A DNA stretch of 64,000 nucleotides, taken from Aspidapion aeneum (lineage: Eukaryota; Arthropoda; Insecta; Coleoptera; Brentidae). Below the pieces are notes generated by a model. The model did no database searches, was not told where the DNA came from, and was given only the letters and a program-made list of their open reading frames with translations. The position numbers and the translations under genes are program-made. The stretch is taken from contig OY755042.1 of NCBI GenBank assembly GCA_963576565.1, positions 106,135,314 to 106,199,313 of the forward strand, in the 5' to 3' direction. The stretch's first letter is position 1. Each line of letters begins with the position of its first letter. Below are positions 52,577 through 57,229 of this stretch, in pieces.

Positions 52577-54858
52577 CAGTAGCTTTAAAAAACTGGAAAC
52601 GTAACGTACCCGGCATGGGAATACCACTTAATGACCGATTTACCGCATACACACTACAGTTTGCTGACGACCAAGTAATTGTAACTAATGATAAAGAAGA
52701 CATGGAGTATATGACGAAAAAGTTAACGGAAGAATATCAAAAGTGGGGGATAACAGTGAACGTGGACAAGACACAGTACTTATGTATTGAAAACGAATTA
52801 AGTGAGTTACAACTAGACAATGGACAAACAATATCTTCATGAAATAAGTATGTATACTTGGGTGTCACATTTGATAAGACAGGAACAGACTGTAAAGAAC
52901 TAGAAAAAAGAATTGTAAAAGCAAAAAAGGTTATTGGATGTATTAAAAGTATTTTATGGAGCAGAGAGATAAAAAGAATGTAAAATTTAACATATGAAGG
53001 GTTAAGGGAAAAAACAAGGAATGACTGTCTTTTGAGATAATTAAAAATTTAGCATTTGGGAGTAAATATCTTTAAACCAACGTATTAAAGAAATGATATA
53101 AATGTATATTTGTTAAAGAAAAAGTATAATCTAATAAATATATGAACACATTTCATTAATTCATTCATGCCCTGTTTTTTCCTTTCACCCTTCATATATG
53201 AAACAATGGTGAAAAGCACGCTGTTGTATGGAATAAAGACTTGTCGCGTAACCGAAAAATACAAAACAAAAATGGAAAGTGTCGAAATGGATGCAATAGA
53301 ACAGATCATATAAGAAATGAAACCATAAAAGTAATAATATGAATCGAGGGAAGCATAACGACACTAAAAGACAACTGATATGGTACGGCCATGTACAAAG
53401 CAGGTCCTAGAATGGCAACCAATAGGGCGCAGAAAAAGAGGGAGTCCTAAACTAGAATGGCAACAGTCAATCCAAAGATCAATGAGTCAAAAAAACCTGA
53501 CAGAAGATGATTGTCAGAATCGAAGGAGGTGGAGAATAGGCGTCGGACAACGTAGAAAAACGTTCTAAACCGATATAGTAGCAGTAATTATTTGGGTCAA
53601 AAAAGGCCCAACCACCAAATTTAGTGATGGTTTCTGTCTGTCTGCCTGTCTGTCTGGCACACGATAAGTCCAAAACCGATGAACCGAATCGAACCGAACA
53701 CCCCACTCATTTACACGGGTTATAGAAGTTCTTTGTCTTGGTGGAATTGGTTTTAATTTTAGCATATTATAGTGGGATGTGACAAAAAAAAATTTAAGTT
53801 AAGTTTTTTTTTATAAGAGTTTAATCAAAGCGCATAATAATAACCAGTTTTTGTAGTATTTTACAAGCACTATTTTTAGGAAGATTACCAGAAAATGTAT
53901 AATTTTTCCTATGAGATTTTAAAAGATTTTATTAGTTTCCACTTTTGCAAGTTTGTCTATAAGAATTTAATAATATGCTGACATAAACTCGTAAGAGTTT
54001 ATAAAACCTCATAAGTATCCTCTGTGGATGATGAAACACGTCTTCCTGGTGTAATCTCATAAACTTTCATCAGTCTAAATATACATACGTGATTCGTGAA
54101 AGTTCACGAGCTCTGCTAGGGATTTGAGGCAGATCATAAAATCAATTTTTTTTTTAATTTCTCGTCAACTTTCGACAGATTTAACCTGGATATGCCCGTA
54201 TCAAAGTGCTTTTAGAAACTCATAAAAAATTTGTGAGATCTGCAAGGGATTTGATGCGTAGCATGCAACAAATTTCTGGGTAAATCTTGTCAGCTTTCAA
54301 CAGATTTAACGCGAATATGCCCGTTATGATATGCTAACAAAAACTCGTGAAAGTTTATGAGATCTCGTAAGTATTTTCTGCGAATTATGAAACACCACTT
54401 TCTAATGTAATATCATGAACTTTCAACAGTTTAAATATATGTATTTAAAACTGGTGAAAGCTCATAAGATTTCAATGAGCTTTCACTTAAAAGTGGTGTT
54501 TGATAATCCGCAGAAAATATCTATAAGATCTCATGAATTTTCACGAGTTTTTTTTTACGAGATTTGACGCGGCATTTTTGGCAAGCCATATGTATGCTAC
54601 AAAAATGGGTTTTAAAAAAATTAACAAACCTGCTACGGCTGACGCTATAGCAGCCACCAGGAACGACAAGCAGACAGCCGGACCAGCTACAGTCTTAGCT
54701 ACAGAACCGGCCAACACGTAGACACCCAATCCTAAAGTGGCACCCACCCCCAAAGCTGTCAAGTCAACGAGATTCAGACATCGTGCCATTTCACTCTTGG
54801 TTCCATCTTCCGAATCACTTTTTCTGCGACTTAGTATGTGAAAGATCTTAGTCGCCAT
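24147..54858 (-). CDS. Cationic amino acid transporter, SLC7/CAT family (11 exons)
   Basis: Eleven exons join without a frame break to 600 residues, the usual CAT length. CATs are plasma-membrane carriers that import arginine, lysine and ornithine independently of sodium; in Drosophila the family member slimfast feeds TOR growth signalling in the fat body. Seen: transmembrane 1 with [16 protein letters not shown] (about 36-51), [20 protein letters not shown] (78-97), a Glu at 103 aligned with the essential Glu of mammalian CAT-1 TM3, the hallmark [17 protein letters not shown] (245-261), [18 protein letters not shown], and [17 protein letters not shown]. About 14 membrane segments are expected. 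An N-E-T glycosylation site at 218 lies in the large extracellular loop. Introns use GT-AG and phases agree at every junction. The ATG at 54856-54858 has A at -3 and G at +4; an acceptor-like TTTTTAG lies 1 base before the start, so an untranslated first exon further right is likely. Slimfast orthology versus another insect CAT paralogue is not settled. Confidence 0.95.
24364..24472 (-). CDS. CAT transporter exon 10
   Basis: 109 bp, phase 0 to phase 1. Encodes [19 protein letters not shown] and [18 protein letters not shown], the last conserved membrane pair. Confidence 0.96.
24751..25395 (-). mobile_element. pogo/Tigger-type Tc1/mariner relic
   Basis: 645 bp with inverted ends CAGTGAAACCTCC and GGTTTCACTG, TA duplications at 24749-24750 and 25396-25397, and sub-terminal repeats of the AAGCGGACAC / GTCCGCTTAT type seen in pogo-like elements. 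On the minus strand 24819-25028 reads a helix-turn-helix like that of CENP-B/pogo transposases ([20 protein letters not shown]). The DDE catalytic part is absent, so it is an internally deleted, non-autonomous copy within transporter intron 9. It interrupts an older repeat related to 2520-2640. Confidence 0.85.
25462..26200. mobile_element. Palindromic element with repeated GTGCGGAAAAG motif
   Basis: Inverted blocks TTTTTTCTATAAGCGTG (25468) and CACGCTTATAGAAAAAAT (26045) bound the core. At least eight copies of GTGCGGAAAAG or its inverse, some as the palindrome TTTTCCGCACTAGTGCGG, cluster at both ends. Between them at 25917 an ATG opens [18 protein letters not shown] and then reaches a stop, perhaps the first exon of a lost transposase or recombinase. 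Lies in transporter intron 9. Superfamily unknown. Confidence 0.6.
26220..26870. other. Intron 9 sequence, nothing recognised
   Basis: Intronic AT-rich DNA. The long minus-strand ORF here runs through the exon 9 donor into the intron and is not coding. Confidence 0.5.
26877..27040 (-). CDS. CAT transporter exon 9
   Basis: 164 bp, phase 1 to phase 0. Encodes [18 protein letters not shown], a membrane segment [15 protein letters not shown] and [12 protein letters not shown], equivalent to the RQPESKTKLSFKVP junction region of mammalian CATs. Donor AAG/GTATGG. Confidence 0.96.
27073..27405 (+). mobile_element. RTE LINE fragment, plus strand
   Basis: Starts within about 33 bp of the exon 9 acceptor and reads reverse transcriptase segments [22 protein letters not shown], [18 protein letters not shown] and the RYADDMA catalytic box (about 27340-27360). 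Frame breaks and stops make it dead. Its 3' part is cut by the foldback element at 27406. Confidence 0.85.
27406..29547. mobile_element. Foldback-like element with repeated CGCCGCGG ends
   Basis: About 2.1 kb bounded by inverted terminal regions made of tandem sub-repeats: GGGACAATTCGCCGCGG type on the left and CCGCGGCGAATTGTCCC type on the right (about six sub-units on the right). Inside follow sub-terminal AT-rich inverted sequence with the GTTTATTTGTTTGATCATAA block, a 540-bp minisatellite, and 100-125-bp modules with GAACCGATTTGC/ATGGCGG blocks in both orientations. It sits between two inverted RTE fragments in transporter intron 8. A shorter relative at 57230-58103 has an 8-bp target duplication. 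No transposase ORF. Confidence 0.8.
27716..28256. repeat. 10-bp minisatellite (GTACTGTTGG / GTCCTGTCGG), ~54 copies
   Basis: An uninterrupted array of 10-bp units alternating GTACTGTYGN and GTCCTGTYGN, so the visible higher-order period is often 20 bp. Because the period is ten and the unit lacks stop codons, open frames run through it on both strands (134 residues on plus, 207 on minus). These are artefacts. Confidence 0.95.
29552..30228 (-). mobile_element. RTE LINE fragment, minus strand
   Basis: On the minus strand this reads the [19 protein letters not shown] segment, then NQALGD.., a RYADYID box in place of RYADDIA (second catalytic Asp lost), [20 protein letters not shown] and [11 protein letters not shown]. 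It begins about 12 bp from the exon 8 donor. A 185-bp MITE interrupts it. Confidence 0.85.
29795..29979. mobile_element. Tc1/mariner-type MITE (CAGTCGAACCTCT ends)
   Basis: 185 bp, starts CAGTCGAACCTCTCTAACTC and ends GAGTTATAGAGGTTCGACTG, with TA at 29793-29794 and 29980-29981. Internal copies of ACTCGAACCT repeat. It interrupts the RTE reading frame at a TA; removing it and one TA restores the RTE sequence seen in sibling copies. Confidence 0.92.
30240..30412 (-). CDS. CAT transporter exon 8
   Basis: 173 bp, phase 2 to phase 1. Encodes [20 protein letters not shown] and [20 protein letters not shown], the variable cytoplasmic loop, shorter than in mammalian CAT-1. Donor TTA/GTAAGT. RTE LINE sequence starts about 12 bp into the following intron. 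Confidence 0.93.
30785..30905 (-). mobile_element. Short RTE fragment, minus strand
   Basis: About 120 bp match the RTE segment with [11 protein letters not shown] (catalytic YADD intact), preceded by GQYLNH-like codons, on the minus strand. Bounded by unrelated sequence on both sides. Confidence 0.75.
30905..31435. other. Intron 7 sequence, nothing recognised
   Basis: No domain, terminal repeat or duplicate recognised in this part of transporter intron 7. Confidence 0.4.
31440..32090 (-). mobile_element. RTE LINE fragment, minus strand, with (TA)n
   Basis: Minus-strand translation gives [39 protein letters not shown] (motif A Asp present) and [20 protein letters not shown]. Upstream the NNWKES-like region continues past a (TA)n run at about 31825-31905. 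It overlaps in content with, and is inverted relative to, the copy at 43505. Confidence 0.85.
31825..31905. repeat. (TA)n microsatellite within RTE
   Basis: About 40 TA units with one TACATA interruption, separating two parts of the same RTE fragment. Confidence 0.95.
32221..32323 (-). CDS. CAT transporter exon 7
   Basis: 103 bp, phase 1 to phase 2. Encodes [20 protein letters not shown] and [14 protein letters not shown], matching the family's conserved [11 protein letters not shown] box. It lies 110 bp to the left of a TA-flanked MITE. Confidence 0.96.
32434..32921. mobile_element. CCTTCCTAGC MITE, complete, TA target
   Basis: 488 bp starting CCTTCCTAGCCCACG and ending GGCTAGCTAGGAAGG, with TA on each side (32432-32433 and 32922-32923). 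Contains a GT-rich run, the GAACCGATTTTTATAAAATT core and a GAGATATTTACAAAAACTGT block. Relatives lie at 4570-4946, 37225-37284 and 63083-63690. Confidence 0.85.
33185..34080. repeat. ~130-bp tandem repeat, about 6-7 copies
   Basis: Begins with a (CACT)n run. Units share TATAAATGTAAAGTTATGTA and CCACTTCCAGAAACGCTAGA blocks at roughly 130-bp spacing and decay towards the right. Intron 6 of the transporter. Confidence 0.8.
34145..34520. mobile_element. Palindromic MITE, ~375 bp
   Basis: Arms of about 150 bp are inverted copies: AAGCCAAGTACGCGAAAATG near 34180 and CATTTTCGCGTACTTGGC near 34472, and AAAGGTTCTTACTAGTTTGG near 34260 with its inverse near 34396. No ORF. Lies in transporter intron 6. 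Confidence 0.8.
34982..35219 (-). CDS. CAT transporter exon 6
   Basis: 238 bp, phase 0 to phase 1. Encodes [15 protein letters not shown], then the [20 protein letters not shown] box, the cytoplasmic KINSYTKTP loop and [12 protein letters not shown]. Donor CAG/GTAAAG. Confidence 0.96.
35225..35950. other. Intron 5 sequence, nothing recognised
   Basis: A 170-codon minus-strand frame is open at 35393-35905 but is lysine/phenylalanine-rich, has no recognisable domain and lies in the transporter intron. It is treated as chance or decayed repeat. Confidence 0.45.
35959..36928. mobile_element. Inverted-repeat element with CCTACATAGCAC ends
   Basis: The left end CCTACATAGCACAATCACAT and the right end GTGATTTTTGTGCTATGTGG are inverted copies. 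Sub-terminal blocks rich in AACGTT (35990-36250 and 36880-36905) are also shared. No intact ORF between them. Target duplication not resolved. Confidence 0.6.
37015..37192 (+). pseudogene. hAT transposase C-terminal relic
   Basis: Reading from 37015, the frame gives [20 protein letters not shown], a TAG where hAT proteins have Ser, then GLKRIHT. After a one-base shift it continues [20 protein letters not shown]. This order (IPxxTASxERSF-S-LKxIKxYLRN) is the hAT C-terminal dimerisation domain. The rest of the transposase is absent. It is a dead fragment inside transporter intron 5. Confidence 0.8.
37225..37284 (-). mobile_element. End fragment of the CCTTCCTAGC family
   Basis: Minus strand reads CCTTCCTATCTCCTGCAGCA, then the AATGGCTAAAAAAAG block and GTTTTCGAC, followed on the plus side by TA. 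Only one end remains, directly downstream of the hAT relic. Confidence 0.6.
37325..38447. mobile_element. TTAGCTCACAC element, copy 1 (with octamer expansion)
   Basis: Starts with a hairpin around TTAGCTCACAC...GTGTGAGCTA, followed by a shared block with GTTGCTCCGATTTC and TTGCGTTTCAGATGATTTTG, a pyrimidine microsatellite, the CCGATTTTAATAAAATTTGG core, three tandem modules with GTGTGATATCAAACGAAAGG, and a second hairpin before AGTGTGAGCTTAGG and a T-run. Copy 2 at 39548-40166 has the same layout. Its T-run end reaches within about 20 bp of the exon 5 donor. Confidence 0.75.
37466..37880. repeat. (CTGTCTAT)n microsatellite, ~48 octamers
   Basis: A nearly perfect array of the octamer CTGTCTAT from about 37476 to 37850 flanked by plain CTGT tetramers. 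Copy 2 of the host element has only about seven CTGT tetramers at the same point, so the array is a secondary expansion. It yields long artefactual [12 protein letters not shown] frames. Confidence 0.97.
38469..38749 (-). CDS. CAT transporter exon 5
   Basis: 281 bp, phase 1 to phase 0. Encodes the extracellular loop with the N-E-T site, then [38 protein letters not shown] and [16 protein letters not shown]. Donor CAG/GTAACC. A dispersed repeat ends about 20 bp beyond this donor. Confidence 0.96.
38755..39545. other. Intron 4 sequence, nothing recognised
   Basis: Includes a GC-richer patch with GGGCAAATGCCCGGTGGGCC near 38812. No ORF or repeat family recognised. Confidence 0.4.
39548..40166. 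mobile_element. TTAGCTCACAC element, copy 2
   Basis: Same layout as 37325-38447 but without the octamer expansion and with two instead of three GATATCAAACGAAAGG modules. Both copies lie in transporter introns 4 and 5 on either side of exon 5, in the same orientation. The tail block GTGTGAGC..TTGGCAGAGTATTTTTT also occurs alone near 60975-61010. Confidence 0.75.
40170..40620. other. Intron 4 sequence, nothing recognised
   Basis: AT-rich with a short GT-rich run near 40530. No feature recognised. Confidence 0.4.
40622..40726 (-). CDS. CAT transporter exon 4
   Basis: 105 bp, phase 1 to phase 1, acceptor TTTGTAG and donor AAG/GTAATT. Encodes [19 protein letters not shown] through [15 protein letters not shown]; the GVKES box is typical of CATs. 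Confidence 0.95.
40825..41955. mobile_element. CCCAGCAAACAT element, copy A
   Basis: 1131 bp bounded by CCCAGCAAACATGG and CAATGTTTGCTGGG. The interior carries many GTACTTTTAAAGTAC-like strings. It is the same family as 44237-45397 but lies in the opposite orientation. Flanking dinucleotide is AT on both sides. In transporter intron 3. Confidence 0.85.
42641..42886. mobile_element. MITE with ~40-bp TIRs and internal 77-bp tandem
   Basis: The block TAAAATATAAGTTGCTGCAC (42661) and its inverse GTGCAGCAACTTATATTTTA (42843) belong to inverted ends of about 40 bp. Between them a GC-rich unit with GCCGGCGGC..GACATCAAACGC is repeated twice. Lies 35 bp beyond the exon 3 donor. Confidence 0.8.
42921..43076 (-). 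CDS. CAT transporter exon 3
   Basis: 156 bp, phase 1 to phase 1, separated from exon 2 by a 204-bp intron. Encodes [19 protein letters not shown] to [13 protein letters not shown]: the loop after TM3 and the next membrane segment. Confidence 0.95.
43281..43409 (-). CDS. CAT transporter exon 2
   Basis: 129 bp, phase 1 to phase 1, acceptor TTTTAG, donor TTG/GTAAGT. Encodes [34 protein letters not shown] and LILEYVIG, the most conserved part of the N-terminal half. Confidence 0.96.
43505..44236 (+). mobile_element. RTE LINE, 5' part of a split copy
   Basis: Reads [35 protein letters not shown], then with internal deletions [18 protein letters not shown] and [18 protein letters not shown]. The catalytic box reads RYADNIA: the second Asp is Asn, so this copy is inactive. 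A 1.16-kb element splits it at 44237; it resumes at 45398. Confidence 0.85.
44237..45397. mobile_element. CCCAGCAAACAT element, copy B, TA target
   Basis: 1161 bp starting CCCAGCAAACATTGACCTGC and ending CCATGTTTGCTGGG, with TA at 44235-44236 and 45398-45399. It interrupts the RTE sequence between GKLSY and the KNKKYPQ codons, and the flanks match the uninterrupted RTE at 17140-17180. The interior holds internal direct repeats (about 44450-44640 repeated at 44640-44860). No ORF. Confidence 0.92.
45398..45945 (+). mobile_element. RTE LINE, 3' part of the split copy
   Basis: Continues [40 protein letters not shown], then [20 protein letters not shown] and the [16 protein letters not shown] end, as in RTE-clade C-termini. 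It ends near the CACAAGTG after 45930, the true LINE 3' end region. Confidence 0.85.
46079..46200. repeat. Dispersed repeat, second copy of 2830-2965
   Basis: Same orientation and about 90% identical by eye to 2830-2965, with CAATAAAGAAAACTTGAA at the right end. Lies 130 bp after the RTE 3' end. Confidence 0.65.
46718..46917. mobile_element. MITE with CAGGGTGTCCC ends, 200 bp
   Basis: Ends CAGGGTGTCCCAATTAA and TTAATGGGATATCCTG are inverted with few mismatches, with TA on both sides (46716-46717, 46918-46919). Same end type as the elements at 6368 and 21469. Confidence 0.8.
46925..48510. other. Intron 1 sequence with one unassigned ORF
   Basis: Contains two isolated CAGGGTGTTTT strings (47431, 47909) in the same orientation. 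A plus-strand ORF at 47645-47899 encodes 84 residues, basic and of mixed composition (for example [20 protein letters not shown]). I do not recognise it and it may be a transposon remnant. Confidence 0.35.
48515..49575. repeat. ~169-bp tandem repeat, 6-7 copies
   Basis: Seven occurrences of AAGTTTTGCCATTTTG at about 48526, 48694, 48862, 49031, 49200, 49366 and 49535 define a period of 165-169 bp. Shared blocks are CTAAATGACGTTTTTTGGAA, TATGACGCCAC and TACTGCAACTCGGTGC. Copies are over 90% alike. In transporter intron 1. Confidence 0.93.
49580..50210. other. Intron 1 sequence, nothing recognised
   Basis: AT-rich unique-looking DNA without ORF or repeat family. Confidence 0.4.
50216..50431. 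repeat. Perfect 216-bp palindrome centred on (AT)n
   Basis: Two arms of about 92 bp are exact inverted copies (left arm begins AAGGTAGCAGCTCCTGCG, right arm ends CGCAGGAGCTGCTACCTT), joined by an (AT)n core. A second (TA)n run follows at 50432-50463. No mismatch was seen in the arms. Confidence 0.95.
50465..51560. repeat. ~337-bp tandem repeat, three copies
   Basis: The GCAGACAGGATTGGCAATGC block recurs at about 50592, 50928 and 51266. Other shared blocks are ATTTCACTAAAATCGGTTTA, GAACCACTACACCGATTTTA, AATAAACACGCCATTTTGAA and ATTCTGTCCGCCATCTTAAA. The third copy is more diverged. Confidence 0.85.
51565..52395. other. Intron 1 sequence, nothing recognised
   Basis: AT-rich; no feature recognised. 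Confidence 0.4.
52400..53577 (+). mobile_element. Second LINE type (RTE-like reverse transcriptase), degenerate
   Basis: Frames give [18 protein letters not shown], then after a (TA)n run [20 protein letters not shown] with the FADD catalytic box, [20 protein letters not shown] and [20 protein letters not shown]. After an inserted MITE it continues [20 protein letters not shown] and, at the end, [20 protein letters not shown] then [20 protein letters not shown], a C-terminal pattern common in insect RTE-like LINEs. It differs from the RTE family of the other fragments. Stops and the lost 5' half make it a pseudogene. Confidence 0.85.
52996..53193. mobile_element. MITE in LINE, ATAT target
   Basis: 198 bp starting GAAGGGTTAAGGGAAAAAAC and ending TTTTTTCCTTTCACCCTTC, flanked by ATAT at 52992-52995 and 53194-53197. 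It separates the LINE codons for ..NI from YETMV; removing it with one ATAT restores the LINE frame. Confidence 0.88.
53585..54540. other. Intron 1 sequence with inverted TCATAA/TTATGA repeats
   Basis: A CTGT-rich run lies at 53632-53662 beside the string AAACCGATGAACCGAA. From about 53985 to 54545 phrases such as AACTCGTGAAAGTTTATGAG and GATTATGAAACACCACTTTC recur in both orientations, suggesting a decayed palindromic element. No ORF. Confidence 0.45.
54630..54858 (-). CDS. CAT transporter exon 1 (start codon)
   Basis: Encodes residues 1-76 plus one base: a charged N-terminus ([13 protein letters not shown]), then [20 protein letters not shown] and the second membrane segment ending SAVAG. 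Donor is CAG/GTTTGT. Phase 1. The ORF opens 5' to further in-frame codons, but MATKIF follows an acceptor-like site and aligns with family N-termini. Confidence 0.93.
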
Positions 54859-54945
54859 TCTAAAAAGAACTAAATTTAGAATAATATAATAAAGAAACAA
54901 GCAATAAATGCTGAGCTATAAACAACAAGTGAAATTAAAGAAAGA

Positions 54946-55036
54946 AAAATAAGAAAAAAGTTTTTGCTTCGGCCGGGACTCGAACCCGGGATCTCGAGTC
55001 CCGGCCGAAGCAAAAACTTTTATCTTATTTTTACAA
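54946..55036. repeat. Palindrome made of head-to-head tRNA 3' halves
   Basis: Arms of about 39 bp (inner part GCTTCGGCCGGGACTCGA and TCGAGTCCCGGCCGAAGC) face each other. On the minus strand the sequence GGGTTCGAGTCCCGG is a full T-arm and the internal B box GGTTCGAGTCC is intact, followed by CCGAAGC that could be the acceptor 3' strand. There is no D-arm, anticodon or A box, so it is not a tRNA gene. It lies 90 bp upstream of the transporter start codon. Confidence 0.7.
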
Positions 55037-55084
55037 GCTTTTAGCTTTTATTTAACTTCAGATGTTCTGTCTAACTAACTATCA

Positions 55085-55880
55085 AATCTTGTGAAGCGTT
55101 TTTGACACACTTCGCATTATCCGATTTGGATGAAATTTGGTACACGCATAGTGGTCCCATGACAATACAACATTAAGAAAAAAATATTCTACCACCCCTA
55201 CCCCCACCCCTTCTATAGAAAAATGTGTTTTTGACACACTTCCCGTTATCCGATTTGGATAAAATTTGGTATACAGATAGTGGTCCGATGATAATACAAC
55301 AATAAAAAAAAATCCTTCCACCCCTACCCCCACCCCCTTTCATAGAAAAATGAGTTTTTGACACACTTCCCATTATCCAATGTAGATGAAATTTGGTAAT
55401 CACATAGTGGTCCGATGACAATACAACAATAATGAAAAAATATCCTCCCACCCATACCCCCACCCCCTTCCATAGAAAATGCATTTTTGACACCCTTCCC
55501 ATTATCCGATTTGGATGAAATTTGGTATACATATAGTGGTCCGATGACAATACAACACTGAAAAAAAATCCTGCCACTCCTACCCCCACCCCCATCTATA
55601 GAAAAATGCGTTTTTGACACACTTCCCATTATCCGATTTGGATGAAATTTGGTATACATATAGTGGTCCGATGACAATACAACAATAATGAAAAAATGTC
55701 CTCCCACCCCTACCCTTCACCCCCTTCCATAAAAAATGCGTTTTTGACACACTTCACTTCAAATGACTTTTATAAAATTTGGTATATGCATAAAGGTCCG
55801 ATGGCAATACAGCCCAAACAAAAAATATATTTCTACCTCTACCCCCACCCTCTCCTTCCCCCAATAGAAAAATGAGTTTC
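55085..55880. repeat. ~117-bp tandem repeat, about 7 copies
   Basis: Blocks GTTTTTGACACACTTCCC, CCGATTTGGATGAAATTTGG, AGTGGTCCGATGACAATACA and CACCCCTACCCCCACCCC recur at about 117-bp spacing. Long open frames in it (for example 140 codons, minus strand) reflect the period and are not genes. Confidence 0.92.
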
Positions 55881-55994
55881 CAAACAACTCACGATCAGCT
55901 ATTTCATTATAATCTAGAATAAACTCTTCTGTTTTGTTATTGAACAAATATTTTCATTTAATAGAGTAGATAGCTGAGACTAAAAAGTAGAAAA

Positions 55995-56473
55995 TAAATT
56001 GGTAAATTTTTTTTTTATGTCACAAGCTTTTATAAAATGCACTAAAAATTGAAAAATAATTTTCTAACATTCTAATATTATCATAATAATAAAAGCGATG
56101 GCCGCAAATCAAAGCATAAGTTAATCTAAAGTTGTGATCTAAACACTTAAAGAATATTCAACATAGCAGGTCATCAAAGATATGTTTGATGTGCCGCAAT
56201 GTTATGCCATTGCCATACCTATGGCAGAGAAATGCTGGGGTATCTTAGGTCGGGTTGGGTGGGTTTGGTACCTCTGCATTTTTCTGCTAGATTGATTCTT
56301 GCAAATAGTGATATTTAATTGATACGGATATCTTATCGTGCTAACATCGTCAAGATTTCCATCAGTCGGCCATCGCTTTTATTATTATAATATTAGAATG
56401 TTAGAAAATTATTTTTTAACTTTTAGTGCATTTTATAAAAGCTTGTGACTTAAAAAAAATTTTTACCAATTTA
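55995..56473. mobile_element. Palindromic MITE, ~480 bp
   Basis: Arms of about 110 bp are inverted copies: CACAAGCTTTTATAAAATGC near 56022 with GCATTTTATAAAAGCTTGTG near 56428, and TTTTCTAACATTCTAATATT near 56058 with its inverse near 56386. It ends with GATGGCCG / CGGCCATC near the centre. No ORF. Confidence 0.82.
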
Positions 56474-56509
56474 TTCTTTCTTTAATTTCACTTGTTGTTT
56501 ATAGTTTTA

Positions 56510-57229
56510 GGTCCTTGCATTACTTGCAATTTGGTATTTGATAAATGCTGAGCTGTTAAATGTATTTTCTGTATTTTTTTTATCTACTAAGTCGTCGCCA
56601 AAACCACGAAGTGGCTAACCCTCAAATTCCAAGTAGTATAGAAGCCTTTACCATATTTTGACATTATTTTGATAGCTGTCAAACCTGTTATGTGAAAATA
56701 AAAAATAATTTGAACGCTCTCCTGTAAAATGGTACAACGAAGTGCGTCCAAGATTATACTAAATTCAAGATTTTTTACAACCTCCCCCTTTCGTACATTT
56801 AAAAAAAAACGTTAAGTGTGAGAAAGGATGTAGCGCAAGGCTAAATCTCCTCTCCCTCCCTTTGGTACAGAGATAATAGAGAAAATCTGACATCAAGTCG
56901 TTTTATAGCCACAAGGGGTTTCTTAAAAGTTCAATTTTGTGTAAATTGGTTTTTTATAGCTTTTTTTAGAAATAATAATCTAACAAATTGAATATTTTAT
57001 CAGTCGCTATAATTTTTGGAGATATTGCATAAAGGATCAGGGACACCTCTTATGGGATTTATGCGAGGATTTATGTAATCCGTTAAACTTCACGAAATGT
57101 TGGTATGTTGTAGACTGAACCTTTCTTATCAAAAGTTCTCATGGGCCCAACACAAATTAATGATCAGTTTTTGAAATACAGGGTGTTGAAACTGATAATG
57201 TCCATGCAAGAAGCATAATATAGCTCTTT
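56510..57229. other. No gene recognised
   Basis: Mixed AT-rich sequence without ORF, terminal repeats or duplicates. Confidence 0.4.

Larger units (their letters stand above)
54915..56503. repeat. 31-bp perfect inverted repeat bounding 1.6 kb
   Basis: The 31-bp block containing ACAACAAGTGAAATTAAAGA at 54915-54945 occurs exactly inverted at about 56474-56504. Between them lie the tRNA-like palindrome, the 117-bp satellite and a palindromic MITE. Unknown whether it is one composite element. Confidence 0.6.

Noticed and set aside
54961..55011. Possible tRNA gene
   Set aside because: Only T-arm and acceptor halves are present; there is no D-arm, anticodon arm or A box.
55173..55707. Glycine-rich minus-strand frames of 127-140 codons
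   Set aside because: They are the 117-bp satellite read in frame (117 is a multiple of 3).
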